Shown piece after piece: positions 34,119 through 43,843 of a stretch of DNA of 64,000 nt. Position numbers and translations under genes: made by a program. Source of the stretch: CAWBYL01 sp963793025. GTDB lineage: Bacteria > Actinomycetota > Acidimicrobiia > Acidimicrobiales > Acidimicrobilacustridaceae. The number at the start of each line of letters is the position of its first letter. The first letter of the stretch is position 1. Below the pieces are notes generated by a model. That model did not search any database. It was not told where the DNA came from and saw nothing but the letters and a program-made list of their open reading frames with translations. The DNA lies in assembly GCA_963793025.1 (NCBI GenBank), contig CAWBYL010000006.1:62001-126000 (forward strand). Reading direction: 5' to 3'.

Positions 34119-36449
34119 CCACCGTCGTCCGACCGCCGCCCGCCCCCGGTCCGTCGACCGTCGGACGTTCGGTGGCTCGCCCCGACGTGCCCCCGAAGAT
34201 CGACGGATCCTTCGCCTTCAGCAACGACCTCTCGGCGCCGGGCATGCTCTTCGGGGCGACGGTCCGCAGCCCGCACCCGGCGGCCGAGATCGAGGCGGTC
34301 GACCTCGGGCCGGCGCTGGCTCTCGACGGAGTGCTCGACGCCTTCACGATCGACGCCGTGCCCGGGGTGAGGTTGGTGGGCCACATCGACGCCGACCAGC
34401 CGGTGCTGGCCGATGGCGTCGTCCGCTACCAGGGTGAGCCGGTGGCCTTCGTGGTGGCGACCAGCCAGATGCTGGCCTGGCGAGCGGCCGACGCGGTGGC
34501 TGTTCGCTACCGGCCGCTCGAACCGGTGGTCGACCCTGCGCTCGCCCTCGCCCCCGGCATCCGTGTGATCCACCCCGACGGGAACCTGTTCCGTCGCCTG
34601 GTCGTCCGGCGAGGAGCGATCGACCGCGCTCCGGTGGAGGTCGTGGGGTCCTGGGAGACCGGTCGTCAGGACCAGGCCTTCCTCGGGCCCGAGAGCGCCC
34701 TGGCCGTTCCCGACGCCGACGGCGGGGTGACGGTGCACCTCGCCACCCAGGACCTCCACACCGACCGCCGTCAGATCGCCGCCGCCCTGGGGCTACGAGA
34801 GGACGCGGTGCGGCTGGAGCTGGCCGGGGTGGGCGGTGCGTTCGGCGGCCGTGAGGACATCACCTGCCAGATCCACCTGGCGCTGGCCGCCCTGCGCCGG
34901 GGCCGACCGGTGAAGACGACCTACCGCCGCGACGAGTCCTTCCTCGCCCATCCCCAGCGCCATCCCGCTCGCCTCGACTACCGCCTCGGAGCGAACGGCG
35001 ACGGGACGTTGCGCTACGTGCACGCCCGCCTGCTCCTCGACGGCGGGGCCTACGCCTCGACCTCGCGGCCCGTCCTGGGCAGCGCCTGCTACTTCGCCGC
35101 CGGGCCCTATCGGGTGCCCGCCGTCGACGTCGTCGGGGAGGTGGTGCGGACCAACAACCCGGTGGCCGGAGCCATGCGCGGCTTCGGCGCGGTCCAGGCC
35201 TGCTTCGGCATCGAGTCGACGATGGATCTCCTCGCCGCCCGACTGGACATGGATCCGGTCGAGCTCCGCCGCCGCAACGTGCTGCGTCCCGGAGACGTGC
35301 TGGCCACGTCGGGGCAGCCCTTCGACGCCTCGGTCGACCTGCTGGAGCTGCTCGACCGGTGCGTCGCTCTGCCCTCCGCCTCCGTCGATGGCGGAGCCGA
35401 CCCCGGGCGGGGAGACGTCGGGGCCCTACCTCCGGCCGGGGGGCACCGGGCGGACGTCGAGGGGGGAGGGGGTGCGACGGGGGACCGGCGTCGCCCTCGG
35501 CATCAAGAACCACCTCTACGGCGAGGGCGTGCCGGAGTGGGCGGCGGCCACGGTTCGCCTCGGGGCCGGGGGGGCGGAGATCGTCACCGCCGCCACGGAG
35601 GTGGGCCAGGGGATCGACTCTGTCCTCGTCCAGGTGGCGACCGACGCCCTCGGTGGGGTGCCGACCCGCCTGGGTGCGGTGACGAGTGCGGCCGGCTACG
35701 CGGGGTCGTCCTCGGCCAGCCGCCAGACGTGGATGGCCACTGGTGCCGTGCTCGCGGCCTGCGCCCGGATCGGCGAGCAGGTGGCGAGGACCGCGGCCGA
35801 GCGGTTCGCGGTCCCGGCCGGGTCCGTCGTGCTCGCCGACGGCGGGGTTCAGGTCGGGGATCGTCGGTACGGCCTGGCCGAGGTACTGGGCGACGCGGTG
35901 CTCGAAGCCGAGGGGCGCTACGACGCACCGGCCACCCGGGCCGGCGACGCCGACGGGGGCCAGGGAGACGTGCACGTCTCGTGGATGGTGGTGGCTCATC
36001 GCGCGGTGGTCGACGTCGACGTGGAGCTGGGTCTGGCCAAGGTGGTGCAGGTCGCCACCGCGCAGGACGTCGGCACGGCGGTCAACCCGCGGGAGATCCG
36101 CGGTCAGATCACCGGAGGGATCGCCCAGGGGATCGGGCTGGCCCTCACCGAGCACCTCGACGCCCCGGGCGGCATGGCCGCCAACAACTCCTTCACCGAC
36201 TACCTGATCCCGACGGCGGCCGACGTCCCCGAGGTGGTCGTGGACCTGATGGAGGGGGCCGACCCGCTCGGGCCCCTCGGTGTGCGAGGGGCCGGGGAAC
36301 CGCCGTCGCTGTCGTCCACCGCCGCGGTGGCGGCGGCGCTCCGGTCGGCCAGCGGTCGGGAGGTCTCCCGGGTGCCGGCGCGGCCTCAGGACCTGGTGGC
36401 CGACGGCGTCGCGGTCACCAGCTCCGGGCCCACTGCTCGTCGGGAGTGA
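34115..36449 (+). pseudogene. Molybdenum hydroxylase, Mo-cofactor large subunit (frameshifted)
   Basis: Xanthine dehydrogenase/aldehyde oxidase-type large subunit, ~777 residues after correction. N-terminal part (VARPDVPPKIDGSFAFSNDL, GGAFGGRED, RDESFLAHPQRHP, AMRGFGAVQACFG) runs in frame to about 35370; the rest (RRGTGVALGIKNHLYGEG, EVGQGIDSVLVQV, GSSSASRQTWMATG, QDVGTAVNPREIRGQITGGIAQG, and the catalytic-Glu motif VRGAGEPPSLSS) is one base out of frame. Removing one C from CCC at 35372-35374 restores ALPPPPSMAEP. The AxRGFG motif and absence of a CO-dehydrogenase active loop argue for oxidation of an N-heterocycle or aldehyde. No FAD subunit gene is adjacent. Confidence 0.85.
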
Positions 36450-37449
36450 CCCCGGTGGTCTCGGCGGCCAGGGCGGCCAGGACCCGGCGGTACTCGAGGG
36501 TCATGCGGTCCGACTTCGTGTGGACCTCGGTGGTGATCTCGAGCGGGAACTCGGGACGGACACCTTCGAGCAGCTCCCGATCCTCGGACTGCACCTGACG
36601 GTCGACGTCGATGATCCCCTGCCACCGCTCCGGCGGCGGATCGTCGTTGCGGGCGATGAACTGGCAGAACTTGGTCGTGGCGTCGTCGACGGGGGTGCAG
36701 GTCTTGAACAGCACGTGCTCGAGTCCGTTCTCCTCGTAGCGCAGGAGACCGCGGAAGACGAAGGGCTGGACGAGCTCGGCGTGGGTGGTGCGGGAGGTGA
36801 CGTCGGAGGTGATGCCGGTGTTGAGCTTCTGCTGGTCGTTGATGGCCGAGGTGAGCGTCACCGAGAACGAGAGGTGGGCGCCGCGGCGCTCCACGTCGAA
36901 CTCCGAGAGCTGGGGGGCGGCCGACGATCCCACCGAGTTGCGGTGCACCCAGGCCACGTGGCTCACGTCCAGCGCGTTGTCGATCATGCGGGGGGCGCTG
37001 GCCGACCACGTCTCGAACATCTCGTGGATCACGACGAAACCGGGGTCGTCGGCCTCGGCGAGGACGGGGATCGGTTCGCGGGGCACGCCCACGCAGACCC
37101 AGACCAGGTCGTACTTCTCGTCGGCGAGGATCGACTGGACGTGGGCCCGGGGCGGCACCGGGACGCCCGGTCCGTTGGCGGGGATCTCCACGCAGGTCCC
37201 GTCGCCGTCGAAGTGCCAGCCGTGGTACGGGCACACCAGGCAGCCGTCCTCGATCCAGCCCTGCGAGAGGCGGGCGCTGCGGTGGGGACACTCGTCCACC
37301 GCGGCGTGCACGGGCGCGTCGGGCTCCGGCCGCCAGGCCACGTAGTCGTCGCCCAGGACGCGGAAGGGGTAGGGCTCGGTGCCGACCTCGCCGCGGTAGG
37401 CGATCGGGTACCAGTACTCCCGGAAGGCGGGGACCTCGCTGACCAGCAC
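36415..37449 (-). CDS. Rieske non-haem iron oxygenase, large subunit
   Basis: 344 residues. N-terminal Rieske 2Fe-2S site C54-P-H56 ... C73-P-Y-H76-G-W, and the catalytic iron site N158-x2-D161-x3-H164-x4-H169 in RMIDNALDVSHVAWVH. Resembles oxygenases acting on steroid/terpenoid or substituted aromatic compounds. Needs a reductase from elsewhere. Its 3' end overlaps the large-subunit gene of the Mo hydroxylase by 35 bases, tail to tail; it is divergent from the CoA-transferase gene, with an inverted repeat between them. Confidence 0.9.
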   Translation of the reverse strand: MLVSEVPAFREYWYPIAYRGEVGTEPYPFRVLGDDYVAWRPEPDAPVHAAVDECPHRSARLSQGWIEDGCLVCPYHGWHFDGDGTCVEIPANGPGVPVPPRAHVQSILADEKYDLVWVCVGVPREPIPVLAEADDPGFVVIHEMFETWSASAPRMIDNALDVSHVAWVHRNSVGSSAAPQLSEFDVERRGAHLSFSVTLTSAINDQQKLNTGITSDVTSRTTHAELVQPFVFRGLLRYEENGLEHVLFKTCTPVDDATTKFCQFIARNDDPPPERWQGIIDVDRQVQSEDRELLEGVRPEFPLEITTEVHTKSDRMTLEYRRVLAALAAETTGVTPDEQWARSW

Positions 37450-37474
37450 GGTGGACTCCTGGGTCTCGACTCGA

Positions 37475-37503
37475 CCAAATACTATGCGCGCAGAGTGATT
37501 TGG
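37475..37503. promoter_or_regulatory. Inverted repeat between Rieske oxygenase and CoA-transferase genes
   Basis: CCAAAT-N17-ATTTGG, in an unusually A/T-rich patch of the divergent promoter region; the centre contains TGCGCGCA. Candidate operator for a regulator shared by both genes. Confidence 0.4.
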
Positions 37504-37607
37504 GCGAGAGGTGCCCGCCGGAGGGTACGACGGGCCGAGAGGCGATCGAGGCGCGGGCGCCGGCGCTCACGTGGTCGAATGGCAGCTCGCGATCGTGGGG
37601 GGAAGTC

Positions 37608-39998
37608 ATGGGGAGCACGACGGGACCGGACGCGGACTGGATTCCGCCGCTCGCCGGGGTGAGGGTCGTGGAGCTCAGCACCGGTATCGCCGGCGGCTAC
37701 GCCGGGAAGCTGTTCGTGGACGCCGGCGCCGACGTGGTCAAGGTCGAACCGAGGACCGGGGACCCGCTCCGGACCTGGTCCGCCACGGGGGCCGACCTCG
37801 GTGCACTCGACGGTCCGTTGTTCGCTCACCTGACGGCGGGCAAGCGCTCGGTCGTCGGTACCCCTGCCGATGCCGAGGTCCAGGCCCTTCTCGCCGACGC
37901 CGACGTCGTGATCGAGAGCGGTCAGGTCGACCCTGAGGCGCTGCTGGCCGACGACCCCCAGCTGGTCGTGGTGTCGCTCACCCCCTTCGGGCGCACGGGG
38001 CCCTACGCCGGACGCCCCGCCACCGAGTTCACCGTGCAGGCCGAGTGCGGTTCCATCGCCGGCCGGGGCGCCCCTGACCGCCCCCCGGTGCAGGCCGGCG
38101 GGCGCGTGGCGGAATGGGCCGCCGGCCTCTACGGCGCGGCGGCCGGTCTGGCCACCGTGCTCGGCGCCCGCACGGGAGGTCCCGGGGCGGTGCTCGACGT
38201 CTCGTGGATCGAGTCGATGACGCTCTCGACCAACCTCTTCGCCGATCCGATGTGGGGCCTGATGAAGGCCTTCATGGGGATCGACCCACCCGGTCCGGCC
38301 CGCACGGTCGAGACCCCCTCCATCTACCGCTCGGCCGACGGCTGGATCGGGTTCAACACCAACGGACCCCAGCACGCCGAGGCCTTCCTGCGCCTGATCG
38401 AACGAGAGGACCTCATCGAGGAGGGCTACGTCGCCGCCGGCACGCGCAGCGCCGACCGCCACCGGTTCGACGCCTGGGTCCAGGACTGGACAGGTCGCCA
38501 CACCAGCGCCGACATCCTCGATCGGGCGGCCGAGCTGCGGGTGCCCACGGCCCGCGTCAACGACGCCGCCACCGTGTTGGAGGAGGAGCAGCTGGTCGCC
38601 CGTGAGTTCTACGGACCCGACGCCGCCGGGCGCTTCCTCGGCCCCCGGCCGCACTACCTCATCGACGGGGTGCGCCCGCCGGCCGGCCGGGTCGTGCCGG
38701 CGCTGGGTGAGCACACCGGGTCCATCGAGGCGCACACCCGCACCCGGGACGAGGGCGGGCCCGTCCGCTCCCGCCCCCTGGAGGGGTTGAAGGTCCTCGA
38801 CATCACCTTCTGGTGGGCGGGACCGGCCAACACCCAGATTCTCGCCGCGCTGGGGGCCGACGTGATCCACGTCGAGTCGATCGCCCATCCCGACCCCATG
38901 CGCTACGCGGCGGCGGTGATGTTCCTCGACCGCGACCGGTGGTGGGAGCTGAGCTCGTTCTACCTGTGCATCAACACCAACAAGCGAGGCATCACCCTGG
39001 ACCTCGGCTCGGCCGAGGGCGTCGCCCTGGCCGAGGAGCTCGTTGGTTGGGCCGACGTGGTCGTCGAGAACTACACGCCCCGGGTGATGCCCAAGTTCGG
39101 GCTGGGGTGGGACCGGATCCACGAGCTCAACCCGAGGGCGATCATGGTGCGCCAACCCGCCTTCGGCCTCGACGGTCCGTGGACCGACCGCCTGGGGTTC
39201 GCCCAGAACATGGAGCAGATGGCGGGCATGGCGTACCTCACCGGTCACGCCGACCAGGCCCCGCTCGTCCCTCGTGGGCCGTGCGACCCGCTCGGCGGCG
39301 CCCACGGAGCGATCGCCACCCTCGTGGCCCTGGCCCGGCGGGACCACACCGGCGAAGGGATGCTGGTCGAGGTGCCCCTCATCGAAGGTGCCCTGAACCT
39401 GACCGCCGAGCCGGTGGTGGAGTACACCGCCCACGGCGAGATCATGAGCCGGGACGGCAACCGTTCGGCTCACGCCGCCCCCCAGGGCCTCTACGCCTGT
39501 GCCGGCGAGGAGCAGTGGTTGGCCCTCTCGGTGGGAGAGGACGCCCAGTGGCCGGCACTGGCGGCCGTCCTGTCCGACCCCGCGCTGGCCGACGACCCCG
39601 AGCTCGGCGACCTGGCCGGGCGTCGGCGCCACCACGACCGTCTCGACGAGGCGATCGCCGCCTGGGCCGCTGGTCGACCGCTCGAGGAGGCGGTGGCCAC
39701 CCTGCTGGCCGCCGGCGTTCCCGCCGCCGCCCTGTCCGATCCCCGCAACGTGCACACGAACCCTCACCTGGCCGCCCGGGGTTTCAGCGAGGAGGTGCCC
39801 CACGTCGTCGTCGGCTCGTTGCCCCTGTTCGGCATGCCGTTCCGCATGTCGGGTCGCGACCGCTGGATCGAGCAGCCGGCCCCGGTCGTGGGCGAGCACA
39901 ACCGCGAGGTCCTGGGTGGGCTCCTCGGCCTCGACGACGCGAGGCTGGATGCCCTGGCCGAAGCGGGCGTCATCGGCGACCGCCCCGCCGGCACCTGA
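37608..39998 (+). CDS. Two-domain CaiB/BaiF-type acyl-CoA transferase
   Basis: 796 residues comprising two tandem family III CoA-transferase domains: residues ~10-360 (PLAGVRVVELSTGIAGGYAGKLFVDAGADVVKVEP; LDVSWIESM around the expected catalytic Asp) and ~375-780 (LEGLKVLDITFWWAGPANTQILAALGADVIHVE; MLVEVPLIEGALNL, where Glu occupies the equivalent acidic position). Family III enzymes normally are ~400 residues and form interlocked dimers; here both halves are in one chain. It activates an organic acid as its CoA ester. ATG 37608 follows GGGGGGAAG. Confidence 0.88.
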   Translation: MGSTTGPDADWIPPLAGVRVVELSTGIAGGYAGKLFVDAGADVVKVEPRTGDPLRTWSATGADLGALDGPLFAHLTAGKRSVVGTPADAEVQALLADADVVIESGQVDPEALLADDPQLVVVSLTPFGRTGPYAGRPATEFTVQAECGSIAGRGAPDRPPVQAGGRVAEWAAGLYGAAAGLATVLGARTGGPGAVLDVSWIESMTLSTNLFADPMWGLMKAFMGIDPPGPARTVETPSIYRSADGWIGFNTNGPQHAEAFLRLIEREDLIEEGYVAAGTRSADRHRFDAWVQDWTGRHTSADILDRAAELRVPTARVNDAATVLEEEQLVAREFYGPDAAGRFLGPRPHYLIDGVRPPAGRVVPALGEHTGSIEAHTRTRDEGGPVRSRPLEGLKVLDITFWWAGPANTQILAALGADVIHVESIAHPDPMRYAAAVMFLDRDRWWELSSFYLCINTNKRGITLDLGSAEGVALAEELVGWADVVVENYTPRVMPKFGLGWDRIHELNPRAIMVRQPAFGLDGPWTDRLGFAQNMEQMAGMAYLTGHADQAPLVPRGPCDPLGGAHGAIATLVALARRDHTGEGMLVEVPLIEGALNLTAEPVVEYTAHGEIMSRDGNRSAHAAPQGLYACAGEEQWLALSVGEDAQWPALAAVLSDPALADDPELGDLAGRRRHHDRLDEAIAAWAAGRPLEEAVATLLAAGVPAAALSDPRNVHTNPHLAARGFSEEVPHVVVGSLPLFGMPFRMSGRDRWIEQPAPVVGEHNREVLGGLLGLDDARLDALAEAGVIGDRPAGT

Positions 39999-40057
39999 GT
40001 CGACCGCGCCGATGCCAGACTCCGATGCCGGAATGGTCCGAGACGATGGGGGTCGAC

Positions 40058-40810
40058 ATGGGTGAGTTCGACGGGCAGGTCGCGCTGGTCACGGGGGCGG
40101 CATCGGGGATCGGGCGGGCCTCGGCCCGCTTGTTCGCCGAGGCCGGCGCCAAGGTGGTGGTGGCCGACATCGACCTCCCCGGTGCCGAAGAGACGGTCGA
40201 ACTGATCGCCGAGGCGGGCGGCGAGGCGATGGCCGTGTGGGTCGACGTGGCCGACGCCGCCGCCGTGCAGGCCATGGTCGCCGCCGCCCTCGACCGCTTC
40301 GGGCGCCTCGACATCGCCCACAACAACGCCGGGATCATGGGGGCCGGCGCCGACATCGCCGAGATGGACGACGACGTGTGGCGGCGGGGGATCGACGTCA
40401 TGCTCACCGGTGTGTTCCTGTGCATGAAGCACGAGATCCCCCACATGCTCGGTGGTGGCCGCATCGTGAACACCTCCTCCGGCGCCGGCCTGATCGGCTT
40501 TCCCGGTCAGGCCAACTATGTCGCCGCCAAACACGGCGTGATCGGTCTCACCCGCGCCGCCGCGCTCGAGTACATCACCAAGGGCGTCCGCATCAACGCG
40601 ATCTGTCCTGGGACGGCCCACTCCCGGATGGTGGACGAGTGGATGGACGGCAGCGCCGAGGCCGAGGCCGAGGTCGCCGCCCTCCACCCGATCGGTCGCA
40701 TCGCCGAGCCCGAGGAGATCGCCCGTGCGGCCCTGTGGCTGGCCTCGGAGGCATCGTCGTTCGTCGTGGGCGTCGCCCTCCCCGTCGACGGTGGCTACAC
40801 CGTCCCCTGA
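40058..40810 (+). CDS. Short-chain dehydrogenase/reductase (glucose 1-dehydrogenase-like)
   Basis: 250-residue classical SDR: NAD(P)-binding TGAASGIG, NNAG, catalytic Ser in NTSSGAGLIG, Tyr-x3-Lys in YVAAKHGVIGL, and the C-terminal GVALPVDGGYTVP. Start set at ATG 40058 (GGGGGT upstream); ATG 40046 would add four residues. It follows the CoA-transferase by 59 nt and probably oxidises a hydroxyl group in the same catabolic route. Confidence 0.9.
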   Translation: MGEFDGQVALVTGAASGIGRASARLFAEAGAKVVVADIDLPGAEETVELIAEAGGEAMAVWVDVADAAAVQAMVAAALDRFGRLDIAHNNAGIMGAGADIAEMDDDVWRRGIDVMLTGVFLCMKHEIPHMLGGGRIVNTSSGAGLIGFPGQANYVAAKHGVIGLTRAAALEYITKGVRINAICPGTAHSRMVDEWMDGSAEAEAEVAALHPIGRIAEPEEIARAALWLASEASSFVVGVALPVDGGYTVP

Positions 40811-40900
40811 TCGGGTGGGGGAGGAACGGCGCGGGTTGCACGGCAGTGAGGCGCACGTAGGGTGGAAGGGCACGAGCCGACGACCTCCGGAGGAACGGCC

Positions 40901-41338
40901 GTGAACGATCTGCTCACCGAAACCCATCCGACGGCGCGCATCCGCCGTCCCGACCTGGTCCCGGCCGTCGTCATCGCCGTCGTGCTGGCCGTGGTCTTCG
41001 TGGTCGTGGCCATGGCCATCCGACCCCACCCGACCCAGCAGCTCACCGTCACCAGTGAGATCGACTGGCAGTCGACGGTGCGGGTCCGGCCCTCGGGTGG
41101 AGGCGGATGGACCGATCTGGGCGTCGTCGACCGTGGGGAGAGCGTCGTCTACCTCGAGGTACCCGATCAGGGCGCGTCGTGGGAGTTCGAGTTCACCTAC
41201 GCCGGTGAGACCGCCGATCTCGTCGTCACGCGCGACGCCATGTCCGCCGACGGGTGGGTGGTGAAGGTCCCCGCCGATCTCGGAGACCAGCTGGCCGAGG
41301 CCGGCGTCGTCCGCACCCCCAGCTCGACCACGCCCTGA
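40901..41338 (+). CDS. Hypothetical single-pass membrane protein
   Basis: 145 residues: short N-terminus, one membrane helix (LVPAVVIAVVLAVVFVVVAMAI), then a small beta-rich external domain (TVTSEIDWQSTVRVRPSGGGGWTDLGVVDRGESVVYLEVPDQGASWEFEFTYAG). No family recognised. GTG 40901 is preceded by GGAGGAA, and a TAGGGT lies ~40 nt upstream. Confidence 0.6.
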   Translation: MNDLLTETHPTARIRRPDLVPAVVIAVVLAVVFVVVAMAIRPHPTQQLTVTSEIDWQSTVRVRPSGGGGWTDLGVVDRGESVVYLEVPDQGASWEFEFTYAGETADLVVTRDAMSADGWVVKVPADLGDQLAEAGVVRTPSSTTP

Positions 41339-41343
41339 ACGAG

Positions 41344-41364
41344 GCCGGGTCGAGCTGACCCGGC
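41344..41364 (+). terminator. Possible hairpin terminator
   Basis: GCCGGGTC-gagct-GACCCGGC directly after the membrane-protein gene. Strong stem, but no T-run follows, so termination is uncertain. Confidence 0.35.
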
Positions 41365-41464
41365 TCCACCGCCCGGTGGCCCGCGGAGGCCGGTGGAGGC
41401 CCGCCCGGCGTTCGTCTCTCCAGCACTACGATCCTGCGGTCACCGGGTACGAGGGGGAGTGGGC

Positions 41465-42445
41465 ATGGCGATGTTCGGGGTGCGTTTCGATCTGAGGATG
41501 CCGTCCACGGCACCGGGCACGCGAGCGGCGCGCTACCAGGCCGCCATCGAGATGGCCGCGTGGGCGGACCGGCTCGGGGGCCTCCAGGTCATCTTGTCGG
41601 AGCACCACGGATCGCCGGACGGCTACCTGCCGTCGCCACTGCCCCTCGTCGCCGCCATGGCGGCGCGGACCACCACGATCCGTTTCAACCTGGCCGCCAT
41701 GATCACGTCGTTCCACGATCCGCTGCGTCTGGCCGAGGACATCGCCGTCGTCGATCTGATCAGCGGTGGACGTCTGGATCTCGTGTTGGCCAACGGGTAC
41801 GTGACGTCGGAGTTCGCCATGTTCGACGCCCCGCTCTCGGGCCGGGCCAAGCGCACGACGGAGACGGTGCGCACCCTGAAGCAGGCGTGGACGGGTGAGC
41901 CCTTCGAGTACCGGGGGCGCACGGTGCAGGTGACCCCGACCCCCGCGCAGCCCGGAGGACCGGCGATCTCCCTCGGAGGCTCGACGGAGGGCGCCGCCCG
42001 GCGAGCGGCCCGCATCGCCGACGGCTTCATGCCCTCCACGCCCGAGATCTGGGATTTCTACGCCGACGAGTGCCAGGTGCAGGGCAAGCCCGATCCCGGA
42101 CCCCACATGGGCGGCGACACCAACGTCGTGCACCTGGCCAGCGACGTGGACGCCGGCTGGGCCGAACTGGCGCCCTACGCCATGCACGAGGTGAACGCCT
42201 ACGGAGCCTGGCAGGAGGATGCCGGCCTGGGTGCCGCCGGGGGCTACGTGACCTTCGAGGACCCCGACGAGCTTCGGGCGTCGGGTCGCTATCGCGTGAT
42301 CACCCCCGACGAGATGGTCGCCGAGCTCCAGGCCGCTGGTCCCTTCGCCTTCGCCTTGTTCCATCCGCTCGTCGGTGGGCTCCCTCCCGAGGCCGGGTGG
42401 CGCTGCCTGGAGCTCTTCGAGCACGAAGTCCTGCCGAAGCTGTGA
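41465..42445 (+). CDS. LLM-class (luciferase-like) flavin or F420-dependent oxidoreductase
   Basis: 326 residues with the luciferase-like TIM barrel: LQVILSEHHGSPDGYLPSPLPLVAAMAARTTTIRFNLAAMITSFHDPLRLAEDIAVVDLISGGRLDLVLANGYVTSEF, and SLGGSTEGAARRAARIADGF at the phosphate-binding end. Could be a monooxygenase or F420-dependent dehydrogenase; substrate unknown. ATG 41465 follows GGGGGAG. Stop overlaps the next gene's GTG (GTGA), so it is translationally coupled to the hydratase. Confidence 0.9.
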   Translation: MAMFGVRFDLRMPSTAPGTRAARYQAAIEMAAWADRLGGLQVILSEHHGSPDGYLPSPLPLVAAMAARTTTIRFNLAAMITSFHDPLRLAEDIAVVDLISGGRLDLVLANGYVTSEFAMFDAPLSGRAKRTTETVRTLKQAWTGEPFEYRGRTVQVTPTPAQPGGPAISLGGSTEGAARRAARIADGFMPSTPEIWDFYADECQVQGKPDPGPHMGGDTNVVHLASDVDAGWAELAPYAMHEVNAYGAWQEDAGLGAAGGYVTFEDPDELRASGRYRVITPDEMVAELQAAGPFAFALFHPLVGGLPPEAGWRCLELFEHEVLPKL

Positions 42446-43284
42446 GCGCGGCCGAGGGTCCACTCCGAGTCGAACGACGCGCCGGGGTGGTCAACGTCAC
42501 CATCGCCCACCCGCCCTCCAACGTGCTCGACGGTGACCTCCTGTTCGCCGTGGTGGGCCTGCTCGACCAGCTGGAGACCGATCCGGAGGTCCGGATCGTG
42601 GTGTTCCGGAGCGCCGACCCGGACTTCTTCGTGATGCACGCCGACGTCACCATGCTGGTCGGGCTCCCCGACCGCCCCCATGAGACGGTCACCGAGCCCA
42701 ACGTCGCCGCCGCCTCGTTCGCCCGGTTCGCGTCGGCCCCGTTCCTGTCGGTCGGCGTGCTCGAGGGTGCCGCCCGTGGCGGCGGGGCGGAGCTGTTCGC
42801 CGCCCTGGACCTGCGGGTGGCCACGCCGTCCGCTCTGCTGGGCCAGCCCGAGGTGGCCATGGGCATCCTCCCGGGCGCCGGTGGTACGGCGCGCCTTCCC
42901 CACCTGCTCGGTCGCGGACGGGCCCTGGAGGTCGTGTTGAGCGGTCGTGACCTCGGCGCCGAGGAAGCGCATCGGTGGGGCTGGATCGACGTGGTCCTCG
43001 ATCCCGCCGAGGTCGATCAGTGGCTCGCCACGCTCACCGACCGGGTCGGGCGGATGCCGGCGGCGTCGGTGGCGGCGGTCAAGGACGTGGTGGCCACGAG
43101 CCTGCGAGAGGGACTGGAGGCGGCCCTGGTCGTCGAGTCCGACCACCTCGACCGCCTGATGGCTTCCGGGGCGCATCGTGACCGGATGACCCGCTACCTC
43201 GACGCCGGCGGTCAGACCCGTGACGGCGAGAAGGGTGACACCGCGGCCCTGATCGAGGTCCTGCTGGCCGAGCCCTCGGACTGA
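42442..43284 (+). CDS. Enoyl-CoA hydratase/isomerase family protein
   Basis: 280-residue crotonase-fold protein: VTIAHPPSNVLDGDLL, an oxyanion-hole region AARGGGAELFAALDLRVATPSALLGQPEVAMGILPGAGGTARLPHLLGRGRALEVVLSG, and RWGWIDVVL. Glu in GQPEVAMGI is at one of the usual catalytic positions. Acts in beta-oxidation-like breakdown of acyl-CoA, consistent with the CoA-transferase and SDR upstream. GTG start inside the stop of the LLM gene. Confidence 0.9.
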   Translation: MSAAEGPLRVERRAGVVNVTIAHPPSNVLDGDLLFAVVGLLDQLETDPEVRIVVFRSADPDFFVMHADVTMLVGLPDRPHETVTEPNVAAASFARFASAPFLSVGVLEGAARGGGAELFAALDLRVATPSALLGQPEVAMGILPGAGGTARLPHLLGRGRALEVVLSGRDLGAEEAHRWGWIDVVLDPAEVDQWLATLTDRVGRMPAASVAAVKDVVATSLREGLEAALVVESDHLDRLMASGAHRDRMTRYLDAGGQTRDGEKGDTAALIEVLLAEPSD

Positions 43285-43306
43285 CGGCGAAGGGATCGCC
43301 GGCGCG

Positions 43307-43843
43307 TCAGTCGTCTTGTTCGGCGGCCATCGCCCGCAGCTTCACCACGGTGCGCCAGTTGCGCACGGTCATCACGTAGGGAGGCTTGACCCGTCCGAGC
43401 GCCACGGGGAGCTTGGCCCGGCCCATGCCGTTGGCCAGGTGGAGGTAGACGTGGTGGTCGACGATCCTCATGCGCTCGGGCTCGAAGGGTGCGTCGTCGA
43501 ACGCCTTCAGGCCGGCCGACGGCGCCGCCCCGAGGAAGCCGACGTGCAGCTCGGAGGTGTCGGCGTCGGTGAAGGGGTTGTCGTCCACCACCGCGTCGAT
43601 CTGGGCGGGCGTGCGCAGGACGACGTCGACGTCGACCCCGAGGAACTCCTCGAGGCGGGTCGAGAGCTCCCTGACCAGGGCCGCTCCTCGTCGGCGGTGG
43701 TGGAACACGACGTTGCCGCTCTGGATGTAGGTGCTCACCTCGGTGCCGCCGGCGTCCTCGACGATCCGCCGCAGCTCGGCCATGGGCAGCTTGCGGGCAC
43801 CGCCGACGTTGACCCCGCGCAACAACGCGATGTGGGTGCTCAT
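43307..43843 (-). CDS. DUF1697 domain-containing protein
   Basis: 178 residues starting MSTHIALLRGVNVGGARKLPMAELRRIVEDAGGTEVSTYIQSGNVVF, the hallmark of DUF1697, a family of unknown biochemical function. ATG 43843 is preceded by GGAGG. Convergent with the enoyl-CoA hydratase gene, 22 nt away. Confidence 0.92.
   Translation of the reverse strand: MSTHIALLRGVNVGGARKLPMAELRRIVEDAGGTEVSTYIQSGNVVFHHRRRGAALVRELSTRLEEFLGVDVDVVLRTPAQIDAVVDDNPFTDADTSELHVGFLGAAPSAGLKAFDDAPFEPERMRIVDHHVYLHLANGMGRAKLPVALGRVKPPYVMTVRNWRTVVKLRAMAAEQDD

Noticed and set aside
34115..36449. Form I CO dehydrogenase large subunit
   Set aside because: The characteristic Cys-containing active-site loop is not seen; AMRGFG fits xanthine dehydrogenase/aldehyde oxidase types.
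37482..39899. Long open frame (~800 codons) antisense to the CoA-transferase
   Set aside because: Shadow of GC-rich coding; no recognisable domain and conflicts with two clear CaiB domains.
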